The translations under genes were made by a program, and so were the position numbers. DNA of 64,000 nt from Fimbriimonadaceae bacterium (GTDB taxonomy: Bacteria; Armatimonadota; Fimbriimonadia; Fimbriimonadales; Fimbriimonadaceae): positions 1 through 64,000 of the forward strand of contig JADLBH010000027.1 of assembly GCA_020847855.1 (NCBI GenBank), in the 5' to 3' direction. Under the pieces are notes generated by a model. That model did not search any database, was not told where the DNA came from, and saw only the letters and a list, made by a program, of their open reading frames with translations. Numbering within the stretch: the stretch's first letter is position 1; each line of letters begins with the position of its first letter. Shown one piece after another: positions 49,141-59,326 of this stretch.

Positions 49141-49620
49141 TCAGCGGTCAGGGCCCGTGACTTCGATCACTTCGTAGTTTTGGGTCCCGTTCGGGGTGAC
49201 GACCTGCACCTTGTCCCCGGCCCGCTTGCCCATGAGGGCCGACCCCAGGGGTGAAGCGACCGAGATCCGATCCGCGAGTGGGTCAGACTCGAACGCACCC
49301 ACCAGCTCGATGGTGAGCTTGTCCCCCCACTCCAGGTCCTTGATCGTCACCTTGGAGCCTAAGTGGGCCCCGCCGTCCCCGCTCGGAGCCTCCATCACCC
49401 TGGCGATCTGAAGCACCTTCTCCAGTTCGGCAATCCGGCTCTCCAGTCGCTTCTGGTTCAGCTTGGCCTCATGGTACATCGCGTTCTCGCGCAAGTCACC
49501 GTGCGACTTCGCCTCCTTGATGTTCGCGGCGATCCGCGAGCGTTCCTCGCCTTTGAGCTGCTTCAGCTCGAGGGTCAGCTTCTCAAAGCCCTCTCGCGAA
49601 AGGATCACTTCCTGGGACAT
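49141..49620 (-). CDS. greA: Transcription elongation factor GreA
   Basis: 159 residues. An N-terminal coiled coil with the acidic tip (GDLRENAMYHEAK) is followed by an FKBP-like C-domain ending in SPLGSALMGKRAGDKVQV. It rescues backtracked RNA polymerase. It is divergent from the glycosyltransferase gene. Confidence 0.97.
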   Translation of the reverse strand: MSQEVILSREGFEKLTLELKQLKGEERSRIAANIKEAKSHGDLRENAMYHEAKLNQKRLESRIAELEKVLQIARVMEAPSGDGGAHLGSKVTIKDLEWGDKLTIELVGAFESDPLADRISVASPLGSALMGKRAGDKVQVVTPNGTQNYEVIEVTGPDR

Positions 49621-49664
49621 GGGAAGTGCGATTGTAGCACGGGGTCTGGTTTACTCTTGCACCC

Positions 49665-50561
49665 ATGCGCCTGAGCGTCGTGATCGTGAGCTATAACACG
49701 AGGGAGCTGCTCGAGCGGTGCCTGGCGAGCTTGGACGAGGCGGACGAGGTCATCGTCGTGGACAATGCCTCCGGGGATGCAAGCGCGGACATGGTCGAAG
49801 CAGAGTTCCCCACCGTGAAGCTGATCCGGAACCCAGAAAACCGTGGCTTCGGGCGGGCGAACAACCAAGGGCTCCGTGCCGCCAGCCATGAAGCCGTGCT
49901 CTTGCTGAACTGCGACGCCTACGCGACGCCCGGCGCGGTCGCGACCCTGCAGGCCGCCCTGGACGAGACTGGCGTGATCGCTTGCGGTGGCTTGCTCTTC
50001 ACTCCGCCCCACGAGCCGAACGTCCAGCCGTCGGCCTGCTCGGCTCTCACGCTGTGGGCCGTGTTCTGTGAGCAGAGCGGACTGGAGAAGGCCTTCCCAG
50101 GTTCTCCGTGGCTCAGTCCCTATTGGCAGAGTCGGAGGCTTCTCGCCCAAGGATCGGGCCCGTTCGAGGTCGAGCAGGTCATGGGGGCGTGCCTCGCATT
50201 TCGGCCCGTCGAGCGGTTCGATGAAAGGTACTTTCTGTATTGCGAGGACACAGACTTGTGCCGCCGCCTCCGGCGCCACGGGAAGATCCTCTATGTGCCT
50301 CAGGCCAAGTTTGGCCACGAGCTGGGAGCGAGCAGTTCGGCAGACCGCTGGCGCTCCGTGGCCCGTTACAACCGCGGGAAGGAGCTCTACTTCCGCATCC
50401 ACTCCGGCCCGGTCGCACAAGTCGCGTGCCTCGTGCTCAATCGTACCGGCGCGCTCCTTCGCCTCCTCGCACACTCGGCGATGGCGGCCATCGGGCGTGG
50501 GAACCCGGGGCTATGGTGGCAGGTGCTCACGGCCCCGCTCCCCGGGCCGCCCGAGGGCTAG
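49665..50561 (+). CDS. Family 2 glycosyltransferase
   Basis: 298 residues. GT-A fold: SVVIVSYNTRELLERCL, VVDNASGDAS, NRGFGRANNQG and LLLNCDAYATP, where NCDA takes the place of the DXD metal site as in rhamnosyltransferase-like members. Then VMGACLAFRP and CEDTDLCRRLRRHG. It probably builds an O-antigen or exopolysaccharide unit. It converges with the ABC exporter gene, overlapping by four bases (CTAG), which fits a shared glycan export function. Confidence 0.92.
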   Translation: MRLSVVIVSYNTRELLERCLASLDEADEVIVVDNASGDASADMVEAEFPTVKLIRNPENRGFGRANNQGLRAASHEAVLLLNCDAYATPGAVATLQAALDETGVIACGGLLFTPPHEPNVQPSACSALTLWAVFCEQSGLEKAFPGSPWLSPYWQSRRLLAQGSGPFEVEQVMGACLAFRPVERFDERYFLYCEDTDLCRRLRRHGKILYVPQAKFGHELGASSSADRWRSVARYNRGKELYFRIHSGPVAQVACLVLNRTGALLRLLAHSAMAAIGRGNPGLWWQVLTAPLPGPPEG

Positions 50562-51283
50562 AAGGAGCCTCGATAGGCGTCCAGCACCTTGGGCACGTCC
50601 CCGTCCGCCTTGACCAACCCGTCTTTCAACCAAACGCAGCGGCCAGCAACCTTCTCGATCGCATCGAGATCGTGACTGACGAAGAGGATCGTGCCCCCCT
50701 CCTCGCGGAACTGCTCGATCCGAGCGTAGCACTTCGCCTCGAACTCCGCATCCCCGACAGCGAGGACCTCGTCCACCACAAGGATCTCTGCATCCACGTG
50801 TACCGCGACCGAGAACCCAAGCCGAGCGAGCATGCCGCTCGAATAGGTCCGTACCGGTGCGTCGGCAAACTTCTCTATACCGGAGAACTCAAGGATCGCG
50901 GGTGTCCTTGCCAGCGCCTCGGCTCGGCTCAGGCCAAGGATCATCGCATTGAACATCACGTTCTCCCTCCCACTCAGATCCGGATGGAACCCCGCGCCCA
51001 GCTCCAGGAGGGGGGCGAGACGCCCGTGGACCGCCACGTTCCCTTCTGAAGGCAAATAAACCTTGGCAAGGATCGAGAGCAGTGTGCTCTTCCCTGCCCC
51101 GTTACGGCCTACCACGGCCAGACACTCCCCTTGAGGCACCGTGAGGCTCACACCCCGCAGAACCTCGACCCTCTCGATGTGGCGCTTCCTCCACCAAAGT
51201 GCGGCCGTCTTGATCGAGCCCTCTCCGGAGAGGGAGATCGTGAACGACTTCCTAAGCCCGCTGATCTCGATCGCTGCGCTCAC
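50558..51283 (-). CDS. Polysaccharide ABC exporter, ATP-binding subunit (Wzt-like)
   Basis: 241 residues from GTG 51283 (GTGA overlap with the permease). Walker A is GRNGAGKS at about 59-66. LSGRENVMFNAMIL and SSGMLARLGFSVAV are characteristic of O-antigen and teichoic acid exporters. The C-terminal sugar-recognition domain of long Wzt proteins is absent. It powers transport of a lipid-linked glycan through the adjacent permease. Confidence 0.93.
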   Translation of the reverse strand: MSAAIEISGLRKSFTISLSGEGSIKTAALWWRKRHIERVEVLRGVSLTVPQGECLAVVGRNGAGKSTLLSILAKVYLPSEGNVAVHGRLAPLLELGAGFHPDLSGRENVMFNAMILGLSRAEALARTPAILEFSGIEKFADAPVRTYSSGMLARLGFSVAVHVDAEILVVDEVLAVGDAEFEAKCYARIEQFREEGGTILFVSHDLDAIEKVAGRCVWLKDGLVKADGDVPKVLDAYRGSF

Positions 51284-52167
51284 GGCCTTTCCACGAACCT
51301 CCACTTCATCCGGTTGAAGAGGCTGAGCCCGAGCCACAGAATGAGCATCGAAGCCACCGCGGCCCATGCGAAGTAGCCCCAGTCGAACGGGATCGGAGGA
51401 ACCTTCCCCTCCGCTCCTCCCACGTCCACCGGCCCCGCCTTGACCAAGGTGCGCCGAAAGGCGGTCGTGATCGAGACCAGCGGGTTCAAGTGATAGAGCG
51501 AGAAGCCGATCCCACGATAGGCGGCAGGGAGACCGTGCCACACGTTCTCCACAAAGTACATCACTGGGGTCAGGAAGAATCCGATATAGAGCACGACACC
51601 CACCACGTACTTCACGTCCTCATAGAACACATTGAGGGCGGAAACGATGAGGGAAACCCCGGTCGCGAAGACGAGCGTGATCAAGACCAGGGGAGGGAGA
51701 AACGCCACGCGCCAGGTGAACGGGCTATCACCGAACCCCGTGACGGCCCAGAGCACAAAAAGATACGCGAAGAACACCCCGATCGCCAAGAGAAAGTGGA
51801 CGAAGTTCGCGAGCACGCTCGCAAGAGGGAGCACCTCGCGGGGGAAATAGACCTTCTTCACCATCGGCATCGCCGCCAGTACGGACTGCGCGGAGTCCAA
51901 GATCGAAAGGTTCACAAACATGTAAGGCAGATAGGCTGCAAGGACGTGCGCGCTGTACCCTTCCGATTGATTTCGCAGAAAGACCTTGAACACCATCGTC
52001 ATGACCAAGATCGTGACGAGAGGGTTGAGGAGCGACCAGATGAAGCCGAGGGCACTGTTCTTGTAACGGATGCGCAACTCGCGCTCGGTCATGGCCCAAA
52101 GCAGTTCCCGGAACCGCCAAAGCTCGCGGAGGTTCTCGAGGAGCCCTGGCAATGCGGGGCTCTTCAA
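51280..52167 (-). CDS. Polysaccharide ABC exporter, permease (Wzm-like)
   Basis: 295 residues from a TTG start that overlaps the phoU stop (TTGA). Six membrane helices follow an amphipathic N-terminus (WAMTERELRIRYKNSALGFIW), the ABC2-type pattern. It exports lipid-linked polysaccharide together with the following ATPase gene. Confidence 0.92.
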   Translation of the reverse strand: MKSPALPGLLENLRELWRFRELLWAMTERELRIRYKNSALGFIWSLLNPLVTILVMTMVFKVFLRNQSEGYSAHVLAAYLPYMFVNLSILDSAQSVLAAMPMVKKVYFPREVLPLASVLANFVHFLLAIGVFFAYLFVLWAVTGFGDSPFTWRVAFLPPLVLITLVFATGVSLIVSALNVFYEDVKYVVGVVLYIGFFLTPVMYFVENVWHGLPAAYRGIGFSLYHLNPLVSITTAFRRTLVKAGPVDVGGAEGKVPPIPFDWGYFAWAAVASMLILWLGLSLFNRMKWRFVERP

Positions 52168-52877
52168 GCGTGCCGGATCTCTCCGGGAGCCAGTTCCCCG
52201 GTGACCATGTAGTAGACCCTTTCCATAATGTTGAGGGCATGGTCGGCGATCCGCTCGACATGGTGGACCGCGAGGAGCACCCAGCCCGCCGACACGACCT
52301 TGTCGTGGCTCTCCAGCATCGTCTCAAAGGTTTGGGAGCGCAGGGTGCGGTAAAGCTCGTCCACCCGCTCCTCGAGCCGGTACACCGACTCGATCCCGGT
52401 AGCATCCTTGTTCGTGAAGCCATGGATGGACTCACGCAACATCTGGCGGGCGACGTTCGCCATGAGCGGCACGTCCACGAAGTCTGCCGTACCCATCTCG
52501 GCATCGAGCTTCATCGCGATCTTAGCGATGTCCACGGCGAGGTCGGCGATGCGCTCGATGTCCGTGGCGATGCGGATGATCGTGCCAATCTCGCGAAGGT
52601 CGCTCGCCATGGGTTGCTGGAGGGCGAGCAGCCGCAGGCACCGGGTCTCGACCTCCATTTCCTTGCGGTCCACCTCGTCGTCCATGTCGAGGACTTGGCG
52701 GGCCTCGTCTGCGTCTACGAGCCGGAGTGCGTCCACCGCCTGCGTGACCATCTCCTCGGCCCTGCTCGCCATTCCCACGACATCGGCCTCGAGCACGTCC
52801 ATTTCCCGCTCGATCAAAGGCCGGTGGCCGACGGGCGGGGTCTGATCGTCCGGTGTGGGCTCAGGTTCGTTGTTCAA
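52164..52877 (-). CDS. phoU: Phosphate signalling protein PhoU
   Basis: 237 residues from a TTG start. Two PhoU three-helix repeats are visible, with metal-binding E-X-D-X3-D pattern sites (DMDDEVDRKEME and the second LEERVDELYRTL). It normally regulates the Pst transporter and PhoR. Pst genes are not adjacent; it sits between an oligopeptide ATPase gene and a polysaccharide exporter. The N-terminal 15 residues are acidic and Pro-rich. Confidence 0.93.
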   Translation of the reverse strand: MNNEPEPTPDDQTPPVGHRPLIEREMDVLEADVVGMASRAEEMVTQAVDALRLVDADEARQVLDMDDEVDRKEMEVETRCLRLLALQQPMASDLREIGTIIRIATDIERIADLAVDIAKIAMKLDAEMGTADFVDVPLMANVARQMLRESIHGFTNKDATGIESVYRLEERVDELYRTLRSQTFETMLESHDKVVSAGWVLLAVHHVERIADHALNIMERVYYMVTGELAPGEIRHA

Positions 52878-52884
52878 TTTGGTC

Positions 52885-53817
52885 TCATCCCAGGTTTTCG
52901 GTGCCGTTCCTCAAGTTTGGGACGTGGCAAGCGGCCACGTGGTCTCCTTCACGGTACCAAGGAGGCTCGGTGGTCGCACAGACGCCTACGGCCGACTGGC
53001 ACCGTCCTTCGTATCGGCACCCTTGCCAACGTGTCACAGGGTCGGGTGGTTCCCCGATCGCGGGCGGCGGGAGCTTCCCGAGCTTGGTGAGGCTCGGGGT
53101 CGAGTCCACCAGCATCCGCGTGTACGGGTGAAGTGGCCTCTCGAAAGTATCCTCGGGGGTGCCGACCTCGACGACCCTGCCAAGGTACATCACGATGATT
53201 CGGTCCGCGAGGAACCGCACGGTTCCGAGGTCGTGGGAAATGTAGAGGAAGGAAGCGCTCCCGCTCTGCTTGAGGTTCCGCAGGAGGTTGAGGATTTGAG
53301 CCTGGACGCTAAGATCGAGCGCTGCCGTCGGCTCGTCGCAGATCACGAGAGGAGGCCAGAGCGCAAGGGCTCGCGCGATCGCCGCGCGCTGTCGCTGCCC
53401 ACCGCTCAACTGGTGCGGATATCGGCTTGCGAAGGAGGGGTCGAGGCCGACTTGGTTCAGCAACCCGTCCACATCGAGCGCGACCCGCTTCGTCCGGGCA
53501 GGTTCGCTGATCGTCCTTCCCAGCGTCCACCTAGGGTCGAGGCTCGCATACGGGTCTTGCCAGACCATCCCGACCTCTTCGGCCTGCCCCGCGCGCAGAC
53601 CCGTCACTTCCCGGCCACAGACTCGGATCGAGCCCTCGGCCAGCGGCTGAAGCCCCAGGATCGCCCGTGCCAGGGTCGTCTTCCCGCAACCCGACTCCCC
53701 GACGATCGCCAGGGTCTCCTTCTCCCCCAAGTCCAACGAGACCCCGTCCAAGGCCCTCACCGCGCCACGCTGGGTCGAGAACTCCACGACCGCGTCGCGA
53801 ACCTCTACCAAACTCAC
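52885..53817 (-). CDS. Oligopeptide/dipeptide ABC transporter ATPase (OppF/DppF-like)
   Basis: 310 residues from GTG 53817, chosen because it overlaps the nadK stop (GTGA). Walker A GESGCGKT at about 40-47, signature LSGGQRQRAAIARAL, Walker B VICDEPTAALD, and the C-terminal Cys-rich motif (C-X5-RC-X5-C) typical of OppF. A peptide-binding lipoprotein lies at 61347, but its permeases and OppD are not in the window. Confidence 0.93.
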   Translation of the reverse strand: MSLVEVRDAVVEFSTQRGAVRALDGVSLDLGEKETLAIVGESGCGKTTLARAILGLQPLAEGSIRVCGREVTGLRAGQAEEVGMVWQDPYASLDPRWTLGRTISEPARTKRVALDVDGLLNQVGLDPSFASRYPHQLSGGQRQRAAIARALALWPPLVICDEPTAALDLSVQAQILNLLRNLKQSGSASFLYISHDLGTVRFLADRIIVMYLGRVVEVGTPEDTFERPLHPYTRMLVDSTPSLTKLGKLPPPAIGEPPDPVTRWQGCRYEGRCQSAVGVCATTEPPWYREGDHVAACHVPNLRNGTENLG

Positions 53818-54674
53818 TCCCCACCCCCATATCGGCCCTGGCTCCAACTGAGCCTTTGGCTGAGCTTCTCCAGGAAGTCGGTGTCGTCCACGCACACCAG
53901 TCGCACGACGCGATCCGAGCGTGAGACCCGGACATAGTCGCCGCTGAGTAGGTGAAGGTGCTGCAGCCCGTCGCAAGACAGCACGGTGTCGCCCATCGTC
54001 TCCACTTGAATCTCCACGACCGACGACGCGCTCAACACGAGGGGTCGCGAAGAGAGTGTGTGGGGCATGATCGCGGTGACGACAAGCGCCTCAATGCTGG
54101 GTTCGAGGATCGGCCCTCCCGCCGAAAGCGAGTACGCGGTGGAGCCGGTAGGGGTCGCAATGAGGACGCCATCCGCCGGGTAGGTCGCCAGGTGCCGCGA
54201 GTTCACCGTCACCTCGAAGCTGAGCATCCGGCTCGTCACGGCCCGCTGCACGGCGCTTTCATTGAGAGAGTGGAGCGTGGCGACGATCTTGCCCTCGCGA
54301 ATGAGTTCGGCCCTCACCATCATCCGCTCCTCGATCGAGGAAGTGCCGTCCACGAAGGAGCTCAGTGCCGCTCCCAGCTCGCTGGGCCGGACTTGGGTGA
54401 CAAACCCGAACCTTCCGAAATGGACACCGAGGACGGCGGGGCCGTGCGGGCTCGCGATGTGCGCGGCACGAAGCAGGGTACCGTCCCCCCCGAACGAGAC
54501 CACGATGTCGCCCTCTCCCAGGTCGAACTCGGCGATAGGATTGACCCCGAGGCGGGTCGCGGTCTCCCGATCGGCACTGACCTCGATGCCGTGGCGAAGA
54601 AGCCACGCGGCGGCTTGCCGCGCGGCTTCGATCGCGTCTTCCCGGTAGACGTTAACGACGAGGTGAGACCGCAA
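53814..54674 (-). CDS. nadK: NAD kinase
   Basis: 286 residues from a TTG start. GGDGT at 62-66 (catalytic Asp), LNES at about 137-140 and the substrate loop PADGVLIATPTGSTAYSLSAGGPI are all present. It makes NADP from NAD and ATP. It sits 3 bases after the TPR gene. Confidence 0.96.
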   Translation of the reverse strand: MRSHLVVNVYREDAIEAARQAAAWLLRHGIEVSADRETATRLGVNPIAEFDLGEGDIVVSFGGDGTLLRAAHIASPHGPAVLGVHFGRFGFVTQVRPSELGAALSSFVDGTSSIEERMMVRAELIREGKIVATLHSLNESAVQRAVTSRMLSFEVTVNSRHLATYPADGVLIATPTGSTAYSLSAGGPILEPSIEALVVTAIMPHTLSSRPLVLSASSVVEIQVETMGDTVLSCDGLQHLHLLSGDYVRVSRSDRVVRLVCVDDTDFLEKLSQRLSWSQGRYGGGE

Positions 54675-54677
54675 GCA

Positions 54678-56570
54678 TCATCCTTGGCTAGCTTTGAGTC
54701 GTTTCAGGTTCGCGGCGGCAGCCTGGTGGTTCGGGTCAATCGCGAGTCCCTTCTGTAGGACCTGGATCGCCTCCGCCACGCGGTTGAGCCGTTCGAGAGC
54801 CAGCGCACGGTTATTGTACGCCGTAACGAACTTGGAGTCGCTTGCGATCGCCTTGCGGAAGGTGGCTTCGGCCCCCTTGTTGTCGCCTTGCCTCAGCTGC
54901 CACATCCCCATTCCATTGAGCGCGTTGGCGTTGTTGGGTTGAGCTTTGGCGACAGTGGCGAAGTGGTAGCGTGAGGAGTCGAACTCGCCGCGCGCCCAGA
55001 GCGCGTTGGCCAGCATCAGCCGGGCCGTGTGCTGGCTGCCATCGGTGTGAAGGATGCGCTTGTACTGCTCGATTGCACCGTCCATGTCGCCCGAACGAGC
55101 AAGGCTCGCGGCGTAGTTGTACATGGCCTCGATGCTCGATGTGCCCGTGGCCAGCTTGCGGAAGATCGCCATCGCCTCCTCGTCGCGACCGGTGGCGGCG
55201 TAGTCGAGGGCGAGGTTCTTCTGCGCGTCCAGATCGTTCGGAGCGATCTCCAGGCACTTCTTGTACGCTTCGATGGCTTCTCCGCGATTACCGGCCTTGT
55301 CCTTGGCGACACCTTGGTTGAACCAATAGGCGAGGGCGTTCCTCGTCGTGGCCTCGGAATTCGCGGTGAGCGCGAGGGCCTCGTCAATCTTGCCCTCACG
55401 GATATAGATCTCGGCGAGACCTGCCTTCAGGTCCGGGTCGTTCTCCCCTAGGTTCACCGCCCTGGCGATGTACTTCTTCGCCGCGGGTACGTCCGAGGCG
55501 CGGAGTGCGGCGATCGCCGCGTTCCGCGCAAAGTCCTTGGACTGCGGCCGCGCGTCACTGGCCTTGCCGTAGTGTTGCGCCGCACCCGCGAGGTCGTTCA
55601 GGCCCTCGAGGGCCCTTCCCAGGTTGTTCTCTGCGAACGGCTCGCCCGGAGAGATCCGGATCGCCGCCATGGCCTCGTCGCGGGCAAGGCGATACTCGCC
55701 CTGCATCAGATAGAGCGAGCTCAGGTTGTAAGCAGCGTCGAAGAGGTTCGGCTGTGCGGCCCGCAGGTGCTTGGTCACCGTGATCGCCTCCGCGATGTTC
55801 GGTGGGTCGGTCATGGAATAGCAATATGCGAGGTTGTTCATGACCGAGGCATCGGTAGGATCCAGGGAATGAGCCTTGGCCAAGGTGGCAGCCGCCTCGG
55901 CGTACTTCTCTGCGCGAAGCTGGCGGTAGCCGACCCAGGCGAGGGCCGCAGCGTCCGTCATCCCACCTCGGTCCATCTGCAAGTACATTGCCTCGGCCTC
56001 AGCGTCCATCCCACGAGCGATATAGGCGCTGGCGAGGGTGCCCATCACTGCCTCCTGACCAGGCTTGAGCTTGTTGCTCGTCTCCAGGGCGCGAACGGCT
56101 GTCGCCATGTCCTTCGCCTTGTAGCTCGATTGGCCGTACATGGCCCAAATCGTCGCATCCTCCGGAAGAGCCTCGGTCAAGGCGCCGTAGATCTCGGCCG
56201 CCTCAGCCCATTGTTCGAGCCGGGAGTGCGCCACCCCCAAGTTCGCCAAGACGCCAAGGTCCTGGGGCCGCACCGAGTTCGCTTGGTGCAGCGGGGTCAG
56301 TGAGGCCTGCGACCGGTTGTCCATCAAGCGCAGATAGCCGAGCCATGCATTGGCGTCAAAGTCCTCTTTGCGCTCGGCGACCAGGGCCTCAAACTTGGGG
56401 ATCGCGGCTTGCGCGTTGTTGTCGGCCTGATATTGCTTGGCGGCGTCGGCCACCTTCTTGAGAAAGCCTCGCGGGGCGGTGGGCGCTTTCGGCTCAGTCT
56501 GGGAATAACCGACCACGGAAAGTGCCAGAACCACGGCCAACAGACCGGCTTTGTTCTTCCATCGAATCAT
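54678..56570 (-). CDS. Exported TPR-repeat protein
   Basis: 630 residues from ATG 56570; GAGGTG lies about 9 bases upstream, while an earlier GTG (56582) would put it inside the leader. A signal peptide (LLAVVLALSVVGYSQ) is followed by roughly 14 TPR motifs covering residues 40-625. It is probably periplasmic and a protein-interaction scaffold. It leads the overlapping operon with nadK, the ABC ATPase gene, phoU and the exporter genes. Confidence 0.9.
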   Translation of the reverse strand: MIRWKNKAGLLAVVLALSVVGYSQTEPKAPTAPRGFLKKVADAAKQYQADNNAQAAIPKFEALVAERKEDFDANAWLGYLRLMDNRSQASLTPLHQANSVRPQDLGVLANLGVAHSRLEQWAEAAEIYGALTEALPEDATIWAMYGQSSYKAKDMATAVRALETSNKLKPGQEAVMGTLASAYIARGMDAEAEAMYLQMDRGGMTDAAALAWVGYRQLRAEKYAEAAATLAKAHSLDPTDASVMNNLAYCYSMTDPPNIAEAITVTKHLRAAQPNLFDAAYNLSSLYLMQGEYRLARDEAMAAIRISPGEPFAENNLGRALEGLNDLAGAAQHYGKASDARPQSKDFARNAAIAALRASDVPAAKKYIARAVNLGENDPDLKAGLAEIYIREGKIDEALALTANSEATTRNALAYWFNQGVAKDKAGNRGEAIEAYKKCLEIAPNDLDAQKNLALDYAATGRDEEAMAIFRKLATGTSSIEAMYNYAASLARSGDMDGAIEQYKRILHTDGSQHTARLMLANALWARGEFDSSRYHFATVAKAQPNNANALNGMGMWQLRQGDNKGAEATFRKAIASDSKFVTAYNNRALALERLNRVAEAIQVLQKGLAIDPNHQAAAANLKRLKASQG

Positions 56571-56666
56571 CTTTAGTTGCACCTCGAATCAAATCAGCCC
56601 GAAAGGAACGGGCAAAGCATGGGCGCACAAGGAGCCCAAGCCATTGTAGCAGACGTTAGTCCAGAT

Positions 56667-58910
56667 TTATGGCAGGAAAAATGCCGGGATTGTTCCTTCA
56701 TAGGCGGTTCGAAGGGGCTCGACCGGAGAATCGAGCAGCGTTTCGCCGTCCCGAACCACCTCGAGCCGCGAACCGGACGTCTCGGTCGCACCGATCGCCG
56801 CTGCGCCCACTCCCGCCCTGTGAGCGATCTCGCTGACCTGGGCCGGGTCTGCCGTCTGGACCACCACGAGCCCAGGAAACTCGCCGAAGAGGACGGACTC
56901 GGCGCAATACGCACCGGGAGCGCAGTCCAGCACGATTCGGGCACCTACCATGTTCCCGATCGCGCACTCGGCGAGCGCGACCACGAGCCCACCATCGGAC
57001 ACGTCCTTGGACGCCATGAGGCAGCGCGCCTCGGCCATTTCCACCAGGGCCGTGACGAGCCTCCGCTCCGCGTCCCATTGGGTCGGGCACGGTCTCCCGC
57101 CCGGCTTGGCCAGGATCGCTTCCACGTACCGGCTCGCGCCCAACCCCTGGCCCTCGTCCTCGGGCCAAGTTCCCAGGAGCATCAAGGATGCGTCCTGCGC
57201 CGCCCAAGACGAGCCCACCGCCTCCGCGGGGTTCTGGAGGACCCCCACGATCCCGATCATGGGGGTGGGCCGAATCGCGCCCTCCTCGGTCTCGTTGTAG
57301 AAGCTCACGTTGCCCGAAACGACCGGCGTGCCCAGTGCCTCCGCCGCATCCGCAACGCCTCGGACGGACCGTTCGAAGGCCCAGTACACCTCCGGGTCGC
57401 GGGGGTCGCCATAGTTCAGCCCATCCGTGGCGGCAAGGGGCCGCGCCCCGGTGCAGGCGACGTTCCTCACTGCTTCTGCTACTGCCAAGGTCCCGCCCAC
57501 ATAGGGGTCGGCCGCGACCCAGCGACTGTTCCCATCGAGGGAGATCGCCAACCCCAGCCCAGTGCCGCGAGGTGCGACCACGGCCGCCTCGGCCGCCCCG
57601 GACGCGGCAATCGTCTGCGCCATCACCTGTCGGTCGTACTGCTCGTAGACCCAGCGCTTCGAGCCGACGCCAGGGTTCATGAGGAGCAGCGCGAGGGCCT
57701 CCTCCGCGCTCGGGCCCGTTCCGATCGGGGGACGCCAAGCCGCCGAGGCCGCGAACCATTCCGGTTCCTTCGCCCTTCTCGGCGCGAGCGGGCAGTCCTC
57801 GGCCAGCGGCAAGGGATCGAGGTCAGCCTCCAGACGCCCGTGTCGAAAGATCCGCACTCGGCCTGTGTCCGTGACCTCGCCCACGACTTCTGCACAGGCG
57901 CCCCACTTCCGGAACAAAGAGAGAACCTCGCCCTCGCGGCCCCTGTGTGCGACCGCGAGCATCCGTTCCTGGCTCTCGCTGAGCATGGCTTCATAGGCGG
58001 TCGTGTCCTGGTCGCGGAACGGCACCTTGTCCAGGTCCACGTCCATCCCGACCCCGCCTTTCGCCGCCATTTCGGTCGTGGAGCAAGTGAGCCCCGCCGC
58101 ACCCATGTCTTGGATGCTCTGCACCGCCCCGGTCGCGAGGGCTTCGAGGGTCGCCTCGATGAGCTGCTTCCCCGCGAACGGGTCGCCGATCTGTACGTTG
58201 GGCCGCCGTTGCTCCGAATCCTCGTCCAGGACGTCGCTTGCGAAGGTCGCGCCGTGGATGCCGTCCTTGCCGGTCGCGGAGCCCAGGTAGAGGACCGGGT
58301 TGCCCACGCCGCTCGCCGCGGCCGTCGCGACGGAGTCCAGACGCACGACCCCGACGCACATCGCGTTCACGAGGGGGTTCCCGCTATAGCACGGGTGAAA
58401 GTCCACCTCGCCCCCCACCGTGGGGATCCCGATGCAGTTCCCATACCCGCCGATCGCTTCGACGACGTGCTCGACGAGGTGGCGGTTTCGCTCGCTCTCC
58501 AGAGCGCCTTGGAGCGGACCGAACCGCAACGAGTTGAGCAGGGCGACGGGTCGGGCACCCATGCTCAAGATGTCCCGAATGATCCCTCCCACCCCGGTCG
58601 CTGCGCCCTGGTACGGCTCTACGGCGGATGGATGGTTGTGGGACTCGACCTTGAGCACGACCCCCCAGCCGTCGCCGATGTCCACCACTCCGGCGTTCTC
58701 CAAGCCCTCACCTTCCAAAGCCTTGCGATACTCTCCAAAGTAGGAGAGCACGTTGCGCGAGCTCTTGTACGAACAGTGCTCGCTCCACATGACCGCGTAC
58801 ATCCCGAGCTCGACCAGGTTCGGCTCACGGCCAAGCCCTTGGACGATCAACGAGTATTCTTCGTCTGTGAGACCCATCGCCCGGTGCGGTGCCTCGGCGG
58901 TCGGCGGCAT
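56667..58910 (-). CDS. purL: Phosphoribosylformylglycinamidine synthase subunit PurL (small type)
   Basis: 747 residues, the length of the small PurL that works with separate PurS and PurQ. The start [10 protein letters not shown] is preferred to longer frames. [11 protein letters not shown] (41-51) and [18 protein letters not shown] (89-106) are landmark motifs, repeated in the second half. It makes formylglycinamidine ribonucleotide in purine synthesis. Its ATG overlaps the ATG of the divergent lipoprotein gene. Confidence 0.97.
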   Translation of the reverse strand: MPPTAEAPHRAMGLTDEEYSLIVQGLGREPNLVELGMYAVMWSEHCSYKSSRNVLSYFGEYRKALEGEGLENAGVVDIGDGWGVVLKVESHNHPSAVEPYQGAATGVGGIIRDILSMGARPVALLNSLRFGPLQGALESERNRHLVEHVVEAIGGYGNCIGIPTVGGEVDFHPCYSGNPLVNAMCVGVVRLDSVATAAASGVGNPVLYLGSATGKDGIHGATFASDVLDEDSEQRRPNVQIGDPFAGKQLIEATLEALATGAVQSIQDMGAAGLTCSTTEMAAKGGVGMDVDLDKVPFRDQDTTAYEAMLSESQERMLAVAHRGREGEVLSLFRKWGACAEVVGEVTDTGRVRIFRHGRLEADLDPLPLAEDCPLAPRRAKEPEWFAASAAWRPPIGTGPSAEEALALLLMNPGVGSKRWVYEQYDRQVMAQTIAASGAAEAAVVAPRGTGLGLAISLDGNSRWVAADPYVGGTLAVAEAVRNVACTGARPLAATDGLNYGDPRDPEVYWAFERSVRGVADAAEALGTPVVSGNVSFYNETEEGAIRPTPMIGIVGVLQNPAEAVGSSWAAQDASLMLLGTWPEDEGQGLGASRYVEAILAKPGGRPCPTQWDAERRLVTALVEMAEARCLMASKDVSDGGLVVALAECAIGNMVGARIVLDCAPGAYCAESVLFGEFPGLVVVQTADPAQVSEIAHRAGVGAAAIGATETSGSRLEVVRDGETLLDSPVEPLRTAYEGTIPAFFLP

Positions 58911-59319
58911 GCTGGCCAGTATAGCGACGGTGGGCCTGGCGCTCGGGGCCCTCGGATGCACGAACACCCGCCCCTTTCTGGGCGAATGGCAAGGCAGCCG
59001 CATCCTCCCGGCTTTGCCCGGCGAGGACCCGTACCTCCGGGAGACGTTGGCGAAGGTCGTGCTCAGCGTGAGAAAGGACGGGACGTTCCAATTACGAGAG
59101 GAGGGTTTCCAGAAGGAGGGCACCTGGGCACCGAGCGCAGCCGGGCTGACGCTTCAGATTCGGAGCACGCTCAACCGTCCGCTCGAACCGGAAGCTCCCA
59201 TGGGAGGAACCCGAACCCTCACCCTGAACGGGCCCGGACTGAGGTTGGAGCGCCCTGGGCACGAGCCCGTGGACCTATCACGCTCAAAACCTCACGCTTC
59301 GAACTCCCGTATGCCATAG
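58909..59319 (+). CDS. Small lipoprotein, unknown
   Basis: 136 residues. A lipobox signal ([12 protein letters not shown]) is followed by a beta-rich domain ([37 protein letters not shown]), similar in style to small lipocalin-like lipoproteins. Start and purL start share CATG. LemA follows after 7 bases, so the two form an operon. Confidence 0.82.
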   Translation: MLASIATVGLALGALGCTNTRPFLGEWQGSRILPALPGEDPYLRETLAKVVLSVRKDGTFQLREEGFQKEGTWAPSAAGLTLQIRSTLNRPLEPEAPMGGTRTLTLNGPGLRLERPGHEPVDLSRSKPHASNSRMP

Positions 59320-59326
59320 TCGCACC

